From contig NZ_CABVGP010000002.1 in assembly GCF_902497555.1 (NCBI RefSeq), forward strand, positions 1,810,501 to 1,874,500: a stretch of 64,000 nucleotides of DNA, given 5' to 3'. The stretch is from Amycolatopsis camponoti (GTDB lineage: Bacteria; Actinomycetota; Actinomycetes; Mycobacteriales; Pseudonocardiaceae). Within the stretch, counting starts at the first letter, position 1; each line of letters begins with the position of its first letter. Position numbers and translations under genes: made by a program. The notes under the pieces are model-generated. The model had not been told where the DNA came from and ran no database searches. It saw nothing but the letters and a program-made list of their open reading frames with translations. Shown piece by piece: positions 28,807 to 37,341 of the stretch.

Positions 28807-31803
28807 GTGCCAGGCAAGGCCCGCGTACACGAGCTCGCTAAGGAGCTCGGCATCACCAGCAAGGACGTTCTCGCCAAGTTGAAGGAACAGGGCGAGTTCG
28901 TGAAGTCCGCGTCGTCCACGGTCGAGGCGCCCGTCGCCCGCCGTCTCCGCGACGCGTACGCGCCCAAGGGCGCCAAGAAGCCCGCACCGACCCCCGGCCC
29001 GTCGGCGCGCCCCGGGCCCCCGGCCGCCAAGCCGGGCGCTCCCGCGCCCAAGCCCGCGTCGCCCGCTCCCCAGCAGCAGGCGCCCGCGGCGAAGGCCGCT
29101 CCGGCGGCCCCGCAGCAGCAGGCACCGGCCTCGCGGCCGGCCGCCGCACCGGGCGGCCGTCCCTCGGGTCCCGGCCCGCGGCCCGGTCCGCGTCAGCAGC
29201 CGGCCGCGCCCGCTCCCCAGGAGCAGGTCCCGGCCGCGAAAGCCGAAGCGCCCGCCGCACCCAAGCAGGAGACCCCGGCCGCGCCCTCGGGCAACACCGG
29301 TTCGGTCGTCCCGCCGAAGCCGCAGGGCCCCAAGCCCGGCGGTCCCAAGCCCGGTCCGCGCACCCCGCGGGTCGGCAACAACCCGTTCGGCGTCGGTTCC
29401 GGCGCCCCGCCGCGCCCCCAGGGCCCGCGGCCCGGTGGTGGCGGTCAGGGTGGCGACACCCGTCCGCCGCGTCCCGGTGGCGGCCAGGGCGGCGACCGCC
29501 CGGCCCCGCGGCCGGGTGGCGGCGCCGGTGGCAACCGGCCCAGCCCGGGCAACATGCCCCCGCGGCCCAACCCCGGCATGATGCCGGGCCGCACGCAGCG
29601 TCCCGCCGGTCCCGGTGGCGGCGCCCGCGGTGGTCCCGGTGGCGGCGCTCGCGGCGGCCCTGGTGGCGGCGCGCGTGGCGGTCCCGGTGGCGGCGGCGGC
29701 GGTTTCCGCGGCGGTCCCGGTGGCGGCGGCGGTGGCGGTGGCTTCCGCGGCGGTCCCGGTGGCGGTGGCGCCGGCGGTGGCGGCGGTTTCCGCCCGGGTG
29801 GCGGCACCGGTGCCCCGGCGGGCGGCGGCGGTTTCCGTGGCGGCGGCGGTGGCCGTGGTGGCCCCGGTGGCCGTGGCGGTACCGCGGGTGCCTTCGGGCG
29901 TCCGGGTGGTCCCTCGCGCAAGGGCCGCAAGTCGAAGCGGCAGAAGCGCCAGGAGTACATGGACAACATGCAGGCGCCCAGCGTCGGCGGCGTCCGCTTG
30001 CCCAAGGGGCAGGGCGAGACGATCCGGCTGCCGCGGGGTGCTTCGCTGACCGACTTCGCCGAGAAGATCGACGCCAACCCGGCTTCGCTGGTGCAGGTGC
30101 TCTTCCACCTCGGCGAGATGGTCACCGCGACGCAGTCCGTGTCGGACGACATCCTCGAGCTGCTCGGCGGCGAAATGAACTACACGGTTCAGGTCGTCTC
30201 GCCGGAGGAAGAGGACCGCGAGCTGCTGGAGACCTTCGACATCACCTACGGCGACGACGCGGGTGGCGAAGAGGATCTGCAGGTCAGGCCGCCGGTCGTG
30301 ACCATCATGGGTCACGTCGACCACGGTAAGACCCGCCTGCTCGACACGATCCGGAAGACGAAGGTCCGCGAGAGCGAGGCCGGCGGCATCACGCAGCACA
30401 TCGGTGCGTACCAGATCGAGACCGAGCTCGAGGGCAACCCGCGCCTGATCACCTTCATCGACACCCCGGGTCACGAGGCGTTCACCGCCATGCGTGCCCG
30501 TGGTGCGAACTCGACCGACATCGCGGTGATCGTGGTGGCGGCCGACGACGGTGTGATGCCGCAGACGGTCGAGGCGATCAACCACGCGCAGGCCGCCAAG
30601 GCCCCGATCGTGGTCGCGATCAACAAGATCGACAAGGAAGGCGCGAACCCGGACAAGATCCGGCAGCAGCTGACCGAGTACGGCCTGGTCGCCGAGGAGT
30701 ACGGCGGCGACACGATGTTCGTCGAGATCTCCGCGCGGCAGAACATCAACATCGACGGCCTGCTCGAGGCGATCCTGCTGACCGCCGACGCCGCTCTGGA
30801 CCTCCGGGCCAACCCGGACATGGAGGCCCAGGGTGTCGCGATCGAGGCGCACCTCGACCGCGGCCGCGGCCCGGTGGCCACCGTCCTGGTCCAGCGCGGC
30901 ACGCTGCGCGTCGGCGACTCGGTCGTGGCGGGTGACGCCTACGGCCGCGTCCGCCGGATGGTCGACGAGCACAATGTCGACGTCACCGAGGCGCTGCCGT
31001 CGCGTCCCGTCCAGGTCATCGGGTTCACCTCGGTGCCGGGTGCGGGCGACACCTTCCTGGTGGTCGACGAGGACCGCGTCGCCCGGCAGATCGCCGAGCG
31101 CCGCTCCGCTCGTACTCGCAACGCGCTCAACGCGTCGCGTCGCAAGCGGGTCAGCCTCGAGGACCTCGACTCCGCCTTGAAGGAGACGAACAGCCTCAAC
31201 CTGATCATCAAGGGTGACAACTCGGGTACCGTCGAGGCCCTCGAAGCCTCGCTGCTCCAGCTGGACGTCGGTGAAGAGGTCGAGCTGAACGTGGTCCACC
31301 GCGGTGTCGGTGGCGTGACCGAGTCGGACATCGACCTGGCGACCGCGTCCGACGCGATCGTCCTCGGGTTCAACGTCCGCGCCCAGGGCAAGGCGACCGA
31401 GCGGGCCACCCGCGAGGGCGTCGACGTCCGGTACTACACGGTCATCTACCAGGCGATCGACGAGATCGAGCAGGCCCTCAAGGGCATGCTCAAGCCGGAG
31501 TACGAAGAGGTCGAGCTGGGCCGCGCGGAGGTTCGCGAGGTCTTCAAGTCCTCCAAGATCGGCACGATCGCGGGTTGCCTGGTCATGTCCGGCGAGATCC
31601 GGCGCAACGCGCGGGCCCGGCTGCTGCGCGACGGTACTGTCGTCGCGGAGAACCTGCCGGTCAGCTCGCTGCGGCGGTTCAAGGACGACGTGGTCGAGGT
31701 CCGCGAGGGCTACGAGTGCGGTCTCACCCTCGGTTCGTACGGCGACCTCAAGGTCGGCGACCTGATCGAGACGTACGAGCAGCGCGAGAAGCCGCGGGCG
31801 TAA
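28807..31803 (+). CDS. infB: Translation initiation factor IF-2
   Basis: 998 residues. N-terminal IF2N motif ([28 protein letters not shown]), then a very long linker: Ala/Pro-rich to about residue 200 and Gly/Arg-rich to about 375. A conserved second IF2N segment follows, then the G domain (G1 GHVDHGKT near residue 502, [13 protein letters not shown]) and domains II-IV. IF-2 recruits initiator tRNA to the ribosome. GTG 28807 is chosen over ATG 28795 because GAGGAG lies 6 bp upstream and the protein then begins like other actinobacterial IF-2 ([10 protein letters not shown]). Confidence 0.98.
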   Translation: MPGKARVHELAKELGITSKDVLAKLKEQGEFVKSASSTVEAPVARRLRDAYAPKGAKKPAPTPGPSARPGPPAAKPGAPAPKPASPAPQQQAPAAKAAPAAPQQQAPASRPAAAPGGRPSGPGPRPGPRQQPAAPAPQEQVPAAKAEAPAAPKQETPAAPSGNTGSVVPPKPQGPKPGGPKPGPRTPRVGNNPFGVGSGAPPRPQGPRPGGGGQGGDTRPPRPGGGQGGDRPAPRPGGGAGGNRPSPGNMPPRPNPGMMPGRTQRPAGPGGGARGGPGGGARGGPGGGARGGPGGGGGGFRGGPGGGGGGGGFRGGPGGGGAGGGGGFRPGGGTGAPAGGGGFRGGGGGRGGPGGRGGTAGAFGRPGGPSRKGRKSKRQKRQEYMDNMQAPSVGGVRLPKGQGETIRLPRGASLTDFAEKIDANPASLVQVLFHLGEMVTATQSVSDDILELLGGEMNYTVQVVSPEEEDRELLETFDITYGDDAGGEEDLQVRPPVVTIMGHVDHGKTRLLDTIRKTKVRESEAGGITQHIGAYQIETELEGNPRLITFIDTPGHEAFTAMRARGANSTDIAVIVVAADDGVMPQTVEAINHAQAAKAPIVVAINKIDKEGANPDKIRQQLTEYGLVAEEYGGDTMFVEISARQNINIDGLLEAILLTADAALDLRANPDMEAQGVAIEAHLDRGRGPVATVLVQRGTLRVGDSVVAGDAYGRVRRMVDEHNVDVTEALPSRPVQVIGFTSVPGAGDTFLVVDEDRVARQIAERRSARTRNALNASRRKRVSLEDLDSALKETNSLNLIIKGDNSGTVEALEASLLQLDVGEEVELNVVHRGVGGVTESDIDLATASDAIVLGFNVRAQGKATERATREGVDVRYYTVIYQAIDEIEQALKGMLKPEYEEVELGRAEVREVFKSSKIGTIAGCLVMSGEIRRNARARLLRDGTVVAENLPVSSLRRFKDDVVEVREGYECGLTLGSYGDLKVGDLIETYEQREKPRA

Positions 31804-31811
31804 GGCTCGGT

Positions 31812-31854
31812 GGTGGGAGGGGCGTGCTCGCGGACTGCGCTCGCCCCTCCCACC
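31812..31854 (+). terminator. Hairpin downstream of infB
   Basis: GGTGGGAGGGGCG (31812-31824) and CGCCCCTCCCACC (31842-31854) form a perfect 13-bp stem with a 17-nt loop starting 8 bp after the infB stop. There is no T-run. It probably terminates or attenuates the nusA-infB transcript before ylxP. Confidence 0.65.
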
Positions 31855-31882
31855 TCATCGTGTCCTTTGGGGGTCGAACCCC

Positions 31883-31918
31883 CAAACCCCCGCCAGGGGG
31901 CAAACCCCCGCCAGGGGG
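31883..31918. repeat. Two tandem 18-bp G/C-run repeats after infB
   Basis: An 18-bp unit (CAAACCCCCGCCAGGGGG) occurs at 31883-31900 and 31901-31918, with a degenerate third half (CAAGCCCCC) after it. Each copy is itself a CCCCC-GCCA-GGGGG hairpin. The block lies between the infB terminator and ylxP. It is a simple-sequence expansion of a hairpin; no function is assigned. Confidence 0.8.
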
Positions 31919-31969
31919 CAAGCCCCCTGGACCCCCGGGTGGTCCCTACTACACCAACCTCACTTGCCT

Positions 31970-32263
31970 ATGTTCGTCGGAGCCCTCGAGCTCGACATCC
32001 TGCTCGGCGACGTCCATTCGTTGAAGCAGAAGAGATCCGTGGTCCGGCCGGTACTGGCGGAGGTGCGCAAGCGCTTCGCCGTGTCGGTGGCCGAAGCCGG
32101 GCACACCGATCTGCACCGCCGGACCCTCATCGGGGTGGCCGTGGTCGCCGAAGGTGGCGAGCACGTCCGTGACGTGCTCGACTCGTGTGAGCGGTACGTG
32201 GCGAGCCGGCCGGAGTTCGAGCTGCTCACCGCACGCCGCCGGCTGCTCGGTCCAGAAGACTAG
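31970..32263 (+). CDS. ylxP: YlxP-like protein (DUF503)
   Basis: 97 residues of the DUF503 family: MFVGALELDILLGDVHSLKQKRSVVRPVLAEVRKRFAVSVAEAG, VAVVAEGGEHVRDVLDSCERYV. The family is always found between infB and rbfA, as in Bacillus ylxP, and is thought to act in ribosome assembly or translation, though its role is undefined. The ATG at 31970 has no clear ribosome-binding site; a TACTAC element about 20 bp upstream may give it a short leader. rbfA follows after 9 bp. Confidence 0.93.
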   Translation: MFVGALELDILLGDVHSLKQKRSVVRPVLAEVRKRFAVSVAEAGHTDLHRRTLIGVAVVAEGGEHVRDVLDSCERYVASRPEFELLTARRRLLGPED

Positions 32264-32272
32264 GAGAAAGAC

Positions 32273-32749
32273 ATGGCTGATCCTGCTCGGGCTCGCAAGC
32301 TCGCCAAGCGGATCTCGCAGATCGTGGCGTCCGCGATCGAGCACGAGGTGAAGGACACCCGGCTGGACTACGTGACCATCACGGACACGAAGGTCACCGG
32401 CGACCTGCACGACGCCACGGTGTACTACACGGTGCTCGGCGAGAAGCTGGACGTCCCCCCGGACTTCGCCGGCGCCGCCGCCGCGCTCGAATCGGCGCGC
32501 GGGATGCTGCGCACGAAGGTCGGGCAGGGCACCGGGGTCCGCTACACGCCGACGCTGACGTTCGTCGCGGACACCATTCCCGAGGAGTCGAAGCGGATCG
32601 AGGACCTCCTCGCGAAGGCCCGCGAGGCCGACGCGGAGGTCGCGCGTCGCTCGGCCGGGGCTCAGCACGCGGGCGAGCCCGACCCGTACAAGGCCCCTCG
32701 CGAAACCGAGGACGAGGACGAACTCGCGGAGGAGGAGAGCCGGGGCTGA
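32273..32749 (+). CDS. rbfA: Ribosome-binding factor A
   Basis: 158 residues. The RbfA KH-like fold is at 1-115: [51 protein letters not shown], then [35 protein letters not shown]. An acidic C-terminal tail ([12 protein letters not shown]) is typical of actinobacteria. RbfA helps 16S rRNA 5' processing and 30S maturation. AGGAG lies 6 bp before the ATG. The esterase gene begins 3 bp after the stop, so it is cotranscribed. Confidence 0.97.
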   Translation: MADPARARKLAKRISQIVASAIEHEVKDTRLDYVTITDTKVTGDLHDATVYYTVLGEKLDVPPDFAGAAAALESARGMLRTKVGQGTGVRYTPTLTFVADTIPEESKRIEDLLAKAREADAEVARRSAGAQHAGEPDPYKAPRETEDEDELAEEESRG

Positions 32750-32752
32750 CCC

Positions 32753-33571
32753 GTGCTCTCCCGCCGCGGCCTGCTCGCCGGCAGCGCGCTGACGCTGCTG
32801 GCGGGCTGCTCGTCTTCCGAACCGGCTCCGGGCCCACCGCCGGTGCCGGCGCCGACCGGCCCGTCTCCGCTGCGCGACCCGGTGACGGTCCAGCGCATGC
32901 CCTCGGCCGCCCGCGGCACGGACGTCGACCTGGTCCTGATCACTCCCGAAGGCGTTCCGTCGTCGGGATTGCCGGTGTGCCTGGCCCTGCACGGCCGCGG
33001 CGCCCGTGCGCGGACGTTCCTCGACCTGGGCGTCCCGTCCGCGTTGACGGAGGCGGTGCGCGCGGGCATCCCCCCGTTCGCGGTGGCGGCCCTCGACGGC
33101 GACCACTACTGGGTCGACGTAGGTGCCGGCGACGACCCGCAGCGCATGCTGACCGACGAAGTCCCGGCTTGGCTGGCGGCCCGCGACCTGCGTCCGCCGT
33201 CAGCGGTGTTCGGCATTTCCATGGGCGGCTTCGGCGCACTGCGTTTCGCCCGCGCCCACCCGGACCTGAAGGCGGTCGCCACGGCGAGCGCGGCGCTGTT
33301 CGTGAGCTGGCCGGACGCCCGCAGCCGCAAGGTGTTCTCGGGCGAGGACAACTGGCGCGCGGAGGAACCGTTGCTGCACACGGCAGACCTGAAGGCGGAG
33401 AGCCTGGGCATCTGGTGCGGCGACGCGGACCCGTTCCTGGGCGCGGACCGCAAGCTGGTGCGGGCGGTGAATCCCGCGGTGGCCGCCTTTTCCCCGGGCA
33501 AGCACGAGGACGCCTACTGGCGCGGAATCCTGCCGGAGGTCCTGAAGTTCTTGGGGCAGCGGCTAAGCTGA
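32753..33571 (+). CDS. Exported lipoprotein esterase-like alpha/beta hydrolase
   Basis: 272 residues. The N-terminus RRGLLAGSALTLLAGC carries a twin-arginine pair (4-5) and a lipobox at C19, so it is probably exported and lipid-anchored. The body is an alpha/beta hydrolase of the esterase D/antigen-85-like group: LPVCLALHGRGA, nucleophile elbow GISMGGFG with S156, an Asp in CGDADPFLG, and a His in GKHEDAYW. It is 3 bp downstream of rbfA, an uncommon partner for that gene. Its stop overlaps the stop of the convergent methyltransferase by 9 bp. Substrate unknown. Confidence 0.87.
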   Translation: MLSRRGLLAGSALTLLAGCSSSEPAPGPPPVPAPTGPSPLRDPVTVQRMPSAARGTDVDLVLITPEGVPSSGLPVCLALHGRGARARTFLDLGVPSALTEAVRAGIPPFAVAALDGDHYWVDVGAGDDPQRMLTDEVPAWLAARDLRPPSAVFGISMGGFGALRFARAHPDLKAVATASAALFVSWPDARSRKVFSGEDNWRAEEPLLHTADLKAESLGIWCGDADPFLGADRKLVRAVNPAVAAFSPGKHEDAYWRGILPEVLKFLGQRLS

Positions 33572-34186
33572 CGCGCGCGCGAACAGGATGGCCTGCGACA
33601 CCGTGTTTTCCGGGTTCAGCGCCCATTCCGCCTCGACGGTGAACCCGGCCGCCCGCACCCGCTTCGCCAGCCACCACGGTTGCCGGAGGTGGACGTGGAC
33701 CCGCATCGGGTGCCCGCCGTACCCTTCGGTCTTCAACCGGCTCCCCACGCCCACGTGATACCCGATCACCAGCAGCCCACCCGGCCGCAGCACCCGCCGG
33801 AAATGGTCCAGCGCCACCGGGACCTCGTCGTCCGGGACGTGGATCAGGGACCAGAACGCCAGCACCCCCGCCACCGATGCGTCCGGCAGCGGCAGGTCCG
33901 TCATCGAACCCACCTCGAACCGCTGTCCCGGGTGCTCCCGGCGGGCGATGTCGATCATCGCCGGTGACAGGTCGATGCCGGACGCTTCGACGCCGAGCGA
34001 CGCCAGAAAGGCCGTGAACTGCCCCGGCCCGCAGCCGACGTCCACCGCCGGCCCGTCGACCTCGGACGCGAACAGCGTCAGCGCCGCCTTCATGTGCGGC
34101 TGGGACGACAGCGCGTCCGAAACGAAGTCCGCGTAGCTCGAAGCCACCGTGTCGTACGACGTGCGCGTGTCCGCGAGCCAGGTCAT
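33563..34186 (-). CDS. Class I SAM-dependent methyltransferase
   Basis: 207 residues of methyltransferase type 11 fold: SAM-binding motif I AVDVGCGPGQFTAFLASLG, acidic end of strand 2 (GIDLSPAMIDIAR), motif IV region (ASVAGVLAFWSLIHVPDDEV), and LRPGGLLVIGYHVG. A C-terminal strand (WALNPENTVSQAILFARA) is as in ubiquinone/menaquinone-type methyltransferases; the substrate is not evident. ATG overlaps the upstream TetR gene (ATGA, 34183-34186), so the TetR protein probably controls it or senses its product. Confidence 0.92.
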   Translation of the reverse strand: MTWLADTRTSYDTVASSYADFVSDALSSQPHMKAALTLFASEVDGPAVDVGCGPGQFTAFLASLGVEASGIDLSPAMIDIARREHPGQRFEVGSMTDLPLPDASVAGVLAFWSLIHVPDDEVPVALDHFRRVLRPGGLLVIGYHVGVGSRLKTEGYGGHPMRVHVHLRQPWWLAKRVRAAGFTVEAEWALNPENTVSQAILFARASA

Positions 34187-34725
34187 CGGACGCGCAGCCC
34201 GTCGAGGACCAGGCCGAGCGCGCGCCGCCAGTCCGGGGTCGCCGTCGCCGCCGCGAACACGATCGCCAGGTCCTCGCCGCGGAAGTCCGGCCGCAGCGCT
34301 CCCGCCTCCTGGGCGCGCGAGATGATCCGGCCGATCCGGGAAGCGTTGGCCTGCTTGGCCTTCTCCAAGCCGGACGTCCGGTCGAACGCGCGCGTGCACA
34401 CCTGGGTGAAGCCGCGGTCGCTCACCTGCATCAGGACCGACCGCTCGAGGAACAGCACGAAACCGTCCCAGGGATCGTCGAGGGCGAGGGCCTCTTCGGC
34501 CGCTGCTCGCGCTTCCTCCAGCGTCGGCAGGAACGCCGCTTCGACCAGGTCGGCCCGCGTCGGGAAGCGGTTGTAGAGCGTGCCGATCGCGACCTCGGCG
34601 CGGCGGGCGATCTCGTCGAGCGGGGCGTCGACGCCCTTGGCACCGAACACCTCCCGCGCGGCCGCGACCAGCGCCTCCCGGTTGCGCCGGGCGTCCGCGC
34701 GCAGGGGGCGTTGCTCGACCGTCAC
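34183..34725 (-). CDS. TetR-family regulator, leaderless
   Basis: 180 residues: HTH (NREALVAAAREVFGAKGVDAPLDEIARRAEVAIGTLYNRFPTRADLV) and a C-terminal helical domain with FERSVLMQ-type core. The GTG at 34725 has no ribosome-binding site; TATACT (34738-34733 on the minus strand) lies 7 bp upstream, predicting transcription from the GTG itself. The next gene in the operon is a methyltransferase with a 4-bp overlap. Confidence 0.92.
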   Translation of the reverse strand: MTVEQRPLRADARRNREALVAAAREVFGAKGVDAPLDEIARRAEVAIGTLYNRFPTRADLVEAAFLPTLEEARAAAEEALALDDPWDGFVLFLERSVLMQVSDRGFTQVCTRAFDRTSGLEKAKQANASRIGRIISRAQEAGALRPDFRGEDLAIVFAAATATPDWRRALGLVLDGLRVR

Positions 34726-34732
34726 ACGCCGG

Positions 34733-34738
34733 AGTATA
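34733..34738 (-). promoter_or_regulatory. -10 box of the leaderless TetR gene
   Basis: TATACT on the minus strand, five of six matches to the TATAAT consensus, is separated from the GTG start codon (34725-34723) by exactly 7 bp. It is one of the clearest leaderless arrangements in the window. Confidence 0.65.
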
Positions 34739-34893
34739 GCCAAGCCGGACGTTCCTCCCACGCGCGAGAAGCCCGCCCGGTTGCCTCCTGATCGGAACCT
34801 CACAGTGCCCGCCGCCCGCGCCGGGCGGGAGCACAATGGGACTCAGCGGGGGCTCACCCGCACCGAGGCGGCCACCGAGGGAGGTCGGCACCC

Positions 34894-35124
34894 GTGCACT
34901 CCGACCTTTCGCCGGCCGGCCGGACCGGAGTCCTCCTGGTCGGCACCCGCGGGCAGCGGGGCCCCGGGGAGGTGCTGATCAGGATCCGGGGCGGACTGGA
35001 AACCTTCCTGGCCTGGTCCGACACGGAGCTGCCGAAGGGGGCGACCGTCCTGGTCGTGGAATCCCGGGGCCGGCGCACGGTCGACGTCGTGGCGTGGGAC
35101 GCCTCGGAACCCCCTTCCCAGTAG
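34894..35124 (+). CDS. Short NfeD-like OB-fold protein
   Basis: 76 residues from GTG 34894, with GGGAGG 9 bp upstream. The pattern GRTGVLLVGTRGQRGPGEVLIRI, then LPKGATVLVVESRGRRTVDVVAWD resembles the soluble C-terminal OB-fold of NfeD proteins, without the membrane helices. NfeD proteins pair with SPFH/flotillin proteins, and here the next gene, 11 bp on, encodes an SPFH protein. The pairing supports the call; sequence similarity alone is modest. Confidence 0.7.
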   Translation: MHSDLSPAGRTGVLLVGTRGQRGPGEVLIRIRGGLETFLAWSDTELPKGATVLVVESRGRRTVDVVAWDASEPPSQ

Positions 35125-35135
35125 AAGGACAGGCC

Positions 35136-36281
35136 ATGTTCGGATATCGCGTTCCCGCCCCCAACGAGGCGATGCTCATCTCCGGGGGCAAGCACAGCCA
35201 GGGCGCGTCGCCGTTCCGGGTCGTCACCGGCCACGGCGCGTTCGTCATGCCGGTCTTCCGGAAAGTCCGGTTCCTCACGCTTTCCATGAACGAAGCCGAA
35301 GTGACCGAAGTGTGCGTCACGAAACAGGCCATCGCGCTCACGGTGCGGGCGGTGATCGCGTTCAAGGTCGGCAACGACACCGAGAGCATCGTCAACGCCG
35401 GCCAGCGCTTCCTCTCCGACCAGGACCAGATGTCCGTGCTGACCGGCCGGATCTTCGCCGGGCACCTGCGCTCGATCATCGGGTCGATGACCGTCGAGGA
35501 GATCATCACCGAGCGGCAGAAGCTGGCGACCGAGGTGCTGGACGGCTCGGCGGTGGAGATGGCGAAGATCGGGCTCACCGTCGACGCGCTGCAGATCCAG
35601 TCCATCGATGACATGAAGCTCGGCTACATCGCCGCGATGGCCGCGCCGCACAACGCCGCGATCCAGCGGGACGCCCAGATCGCCCAGGCCGTGGCGAACC
35701 AGGCGGCGGCGGAGGCCGAGCAGAAGTCGCAGCGGACGCAGGCGGAGTACGCCCGGCAGACCTCGATCGTGCAGGCGCAGTACCGCGCCGAGGTCGAGGC
35801 GGCCCAGGCGGAAGCCGCGCAGGCCGGGCCGCTGGCGCAGGCGAAGGCGCAGCAGGAGGTCATCGACGCGCGCACCGAGCTGGCCCAGCGCGAGGCCGAG
35901 CTGCGTCAGCAGCAGCTGGTGGCCGAGGTGATCAAGCCGGCCGACGCGGAGGCCGAGCGGATCCGCATCCTGGCGCTGGCCGAGGCGGAGAAGATGCGCG
36001 TGCAGGCGGAGGCGGCCGCGTCGAACAACCGGGTCGCGCTCGACCGGATGCTCATCGACCAGCTGCCGCAGATCGTCAAGGAAGCCGGGCGCGGGCTGTC
36101 CGGCGCGAACGTCAACATCCTCAACGGCGCCGACGGCCTGGGCGAGATGGCCGCGGGCCTCGTCGGCCAGGGACTGTCCATCTTGGACTCGGTGAAGCGC
36201 GGCCTGAGCACGCCGCCGGCTCCGGCGGGAGCGCCGGAGGACAACGGACAGGCGCCGGTGAAGGGCGAACTCACCCAGTAG
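35136..36281 (+). CDS. SPFH-domain flotillin-like protein
   Basis: 381 residues. An N-terminal SPFH/Band 7 domain (about 1-180; GYRVPAPNEAMLISGG, FVMPVFRKVRFLTLSM, LRSIIGSMTVEEIITERQKLA) is followed by a long Ala/Glu/Gln-rich coiled coil (about 185-305; QAVANQAAAEAEQKSQRTQ, AQREAELRQQQLVAEVIKPADAEAE), then the flotillin C-terminal segment (DRMLIDQLPQIVKEAGRGL). Flotillins scaffold membrane microdomains. ATG 35136, ribosome-binding site GAAGGA. It is coupled with the NfeD-like gene and convergent with the TRM11-like gene 3 bp away. Confidence 0.93.
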   Translation: MFGYRVPAPNEAMLISGGKHSQGASPFRVVTGHGAFVMPVFRKVRFLTLSMNEAEVTEVCVTKQAIALTVRAVIAFKVGNDTESIVNAGQRFLSDQDQMSVLTGRIFAGHLRSIIGSMTVEEIITERQKLATEVLDGSAVEMAKIGLTVDALQIQSIDDMKLGYIAAMAAPHNAAIQRDAQIAQAVANQAAAEAEQKSQRTQAEYARQTSIVQAQYRAEVEAAQAEAAQAGPLAQAKAQQEVIDARTELAQREAELRQQQLVAEVIKPADAEAERIRILALAEAEKMRVQAEAAASNNRVALDRMLIDQLPQIVKEAGRGLSGANVNILNGADGLGEMAAGLVGQGLSILDSVKRGLSTPPAPAGAPEDNGQAPVKGELTQ

Positions 36282-36284
36282 CGC

Positions 36285-37316
36285 TCAGGAAGCGGGCTTC
36301 ACCGCGACGACCAGGTCACGCAGGATGGCCTGGTCGACCCGGTGGGTGAACTCCGCCCACGGCCCGCCTTCGCGGACGTCGAGCCCGGCCTTGCGCAGCA
36401 CCTCGACGAGTTCTTCCCGCGGCAGCACGGTGGTGTTCCACGAGATGCCGAGCGCCCCGCCGGGCCGCAGCACGCGCGTCCACACCGGGACGGCCGCCGC
36501 GAGCAGGTCGCGCGGGCTGCGCTGCAGGCCGGCTTCGCGGTGGCTGCCGTGCTGCACGCCGTACGGCGCGTCGGTGACGATCACGTCGCAGGAGTTCGCC
36601 CGCAGCACCTCGTCGGTGGTCAGCGTGTCGGCCTGGAAGTACGTGAGCTTGCGGGTCTCGCCCGCCTTGTAGTCTTCCTTGCTCAGCGCGTACTCGATGT
36701 CGAGCCGCCGCCCGAGGCGGACCTTGTTGCGCCGCAGCTGTCCCGAGTCGGCGGTGTGCTTGACGCGCTTGTTCCGCAGCCACGTCTTGATGAACGCCTC
36801 GTAGGCTTCGAAGTCCTTGGCGTCGACGTCCAGGCCGGTGGCGTGCAGACCGTACATGATCGCCTGGTTGAGCGTGGTGCCGCGGCCGCACAGCGGGTCG
36901 AGCAGGTACTTCGGCTTGGCCGAGAAGGGGTCCGCCGTCGCCAGCAGGGTGACGTTCAGCAGCAGCTTCGTGAACGACTCGTTGGTCTTGCCCGCGTACT
37001 TCAGGATGGTCAGCAGGTCCGAGTCGGCCTTCGCCAGCGGCGTCACGGTGACCGGGCGCAGGACGCCGTCACCCAGCTCGAACAGCGCGTACAGCGACGA
37101 CAGGTTCGACAGCAGCGCGAGGTCGGCCTCGCCCAGCGCCGACGAGCTGGTGAAGCGCACGTAGCCGACGCCGCCGAGCTCGACCTCCTCGATCCCGGAC
37201 AGCTCGGCCGACAGCGCCGCGCCGAAGATCGCCAGCTCGGCGCGCAGCAGCGCGGGGGAGGAGGCGGCGTAGACCCGGTTGGCTGACGGGTGGACCAGGA
37301 TCACGTACTCAGGCAT
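36285..37316 (-). CDS. TRM11-like SAM-dependent RNA/DNA methyltransferase
   Basis: 343 residues. The N-terminal half (about 1-130) resembles a divergent THUMP-like RNA-binding domain. The C-terminal half has SAM motif I YLLDPLCGRGTTLNQAIMYG and catalytic motif IV DVIVTDAPYGVQHG, the D-x-PY type of N6-adenine or N2-guanine methyltransferases. TRM11-type enzymes methylate guanine 10 in tRNA; substrate here is inferred only. ATG 37316 is divergent from nrnA with a 25-bp spacer, so promoters for the two must overlap. Confidence 0.85.
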   Translation of the reverse strand: MPEYVILVHPSANRVYAASSPALLRAELAIFGAALSAELSGIEEVELGGVGYVRFTSSSALGEADLALLSNLSSLYALFELGDGVLRPVTVTPLAKADSDLLTILKYAGKTNESFTKLLLNVTLLATADPFSAKPKYLLDPLCGRGTTLNQAIMYGLHATGLDVDAKDFEAYEAFIKTWLRNKRVKHTADSGQLRRNKVRLGRRLDIEYALSKEDYKAGETRKLTYFQADTLTTDEVLRANSCDVIVTDAPYGVQHGSHREAGLQRSPRDLLAAAVPVWTRVLRPGGALGISWNTTVLPREELVEVLRKAGLDVREGGPWAEFTHRVDQAILRDLVVAVKPAS

Positions 37317-37341
37317 CCCGCAGAGCGTAGCGTGACGCACC

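Noticed and set aside
28765..31299. 844-codon frame antisense to infB
   Set aside because: It is the complement of the IF-2 gene, with low-complexity content (Thr/Ala tracts from the Gly-rich linker). IF-2 is certain on the plus strand.
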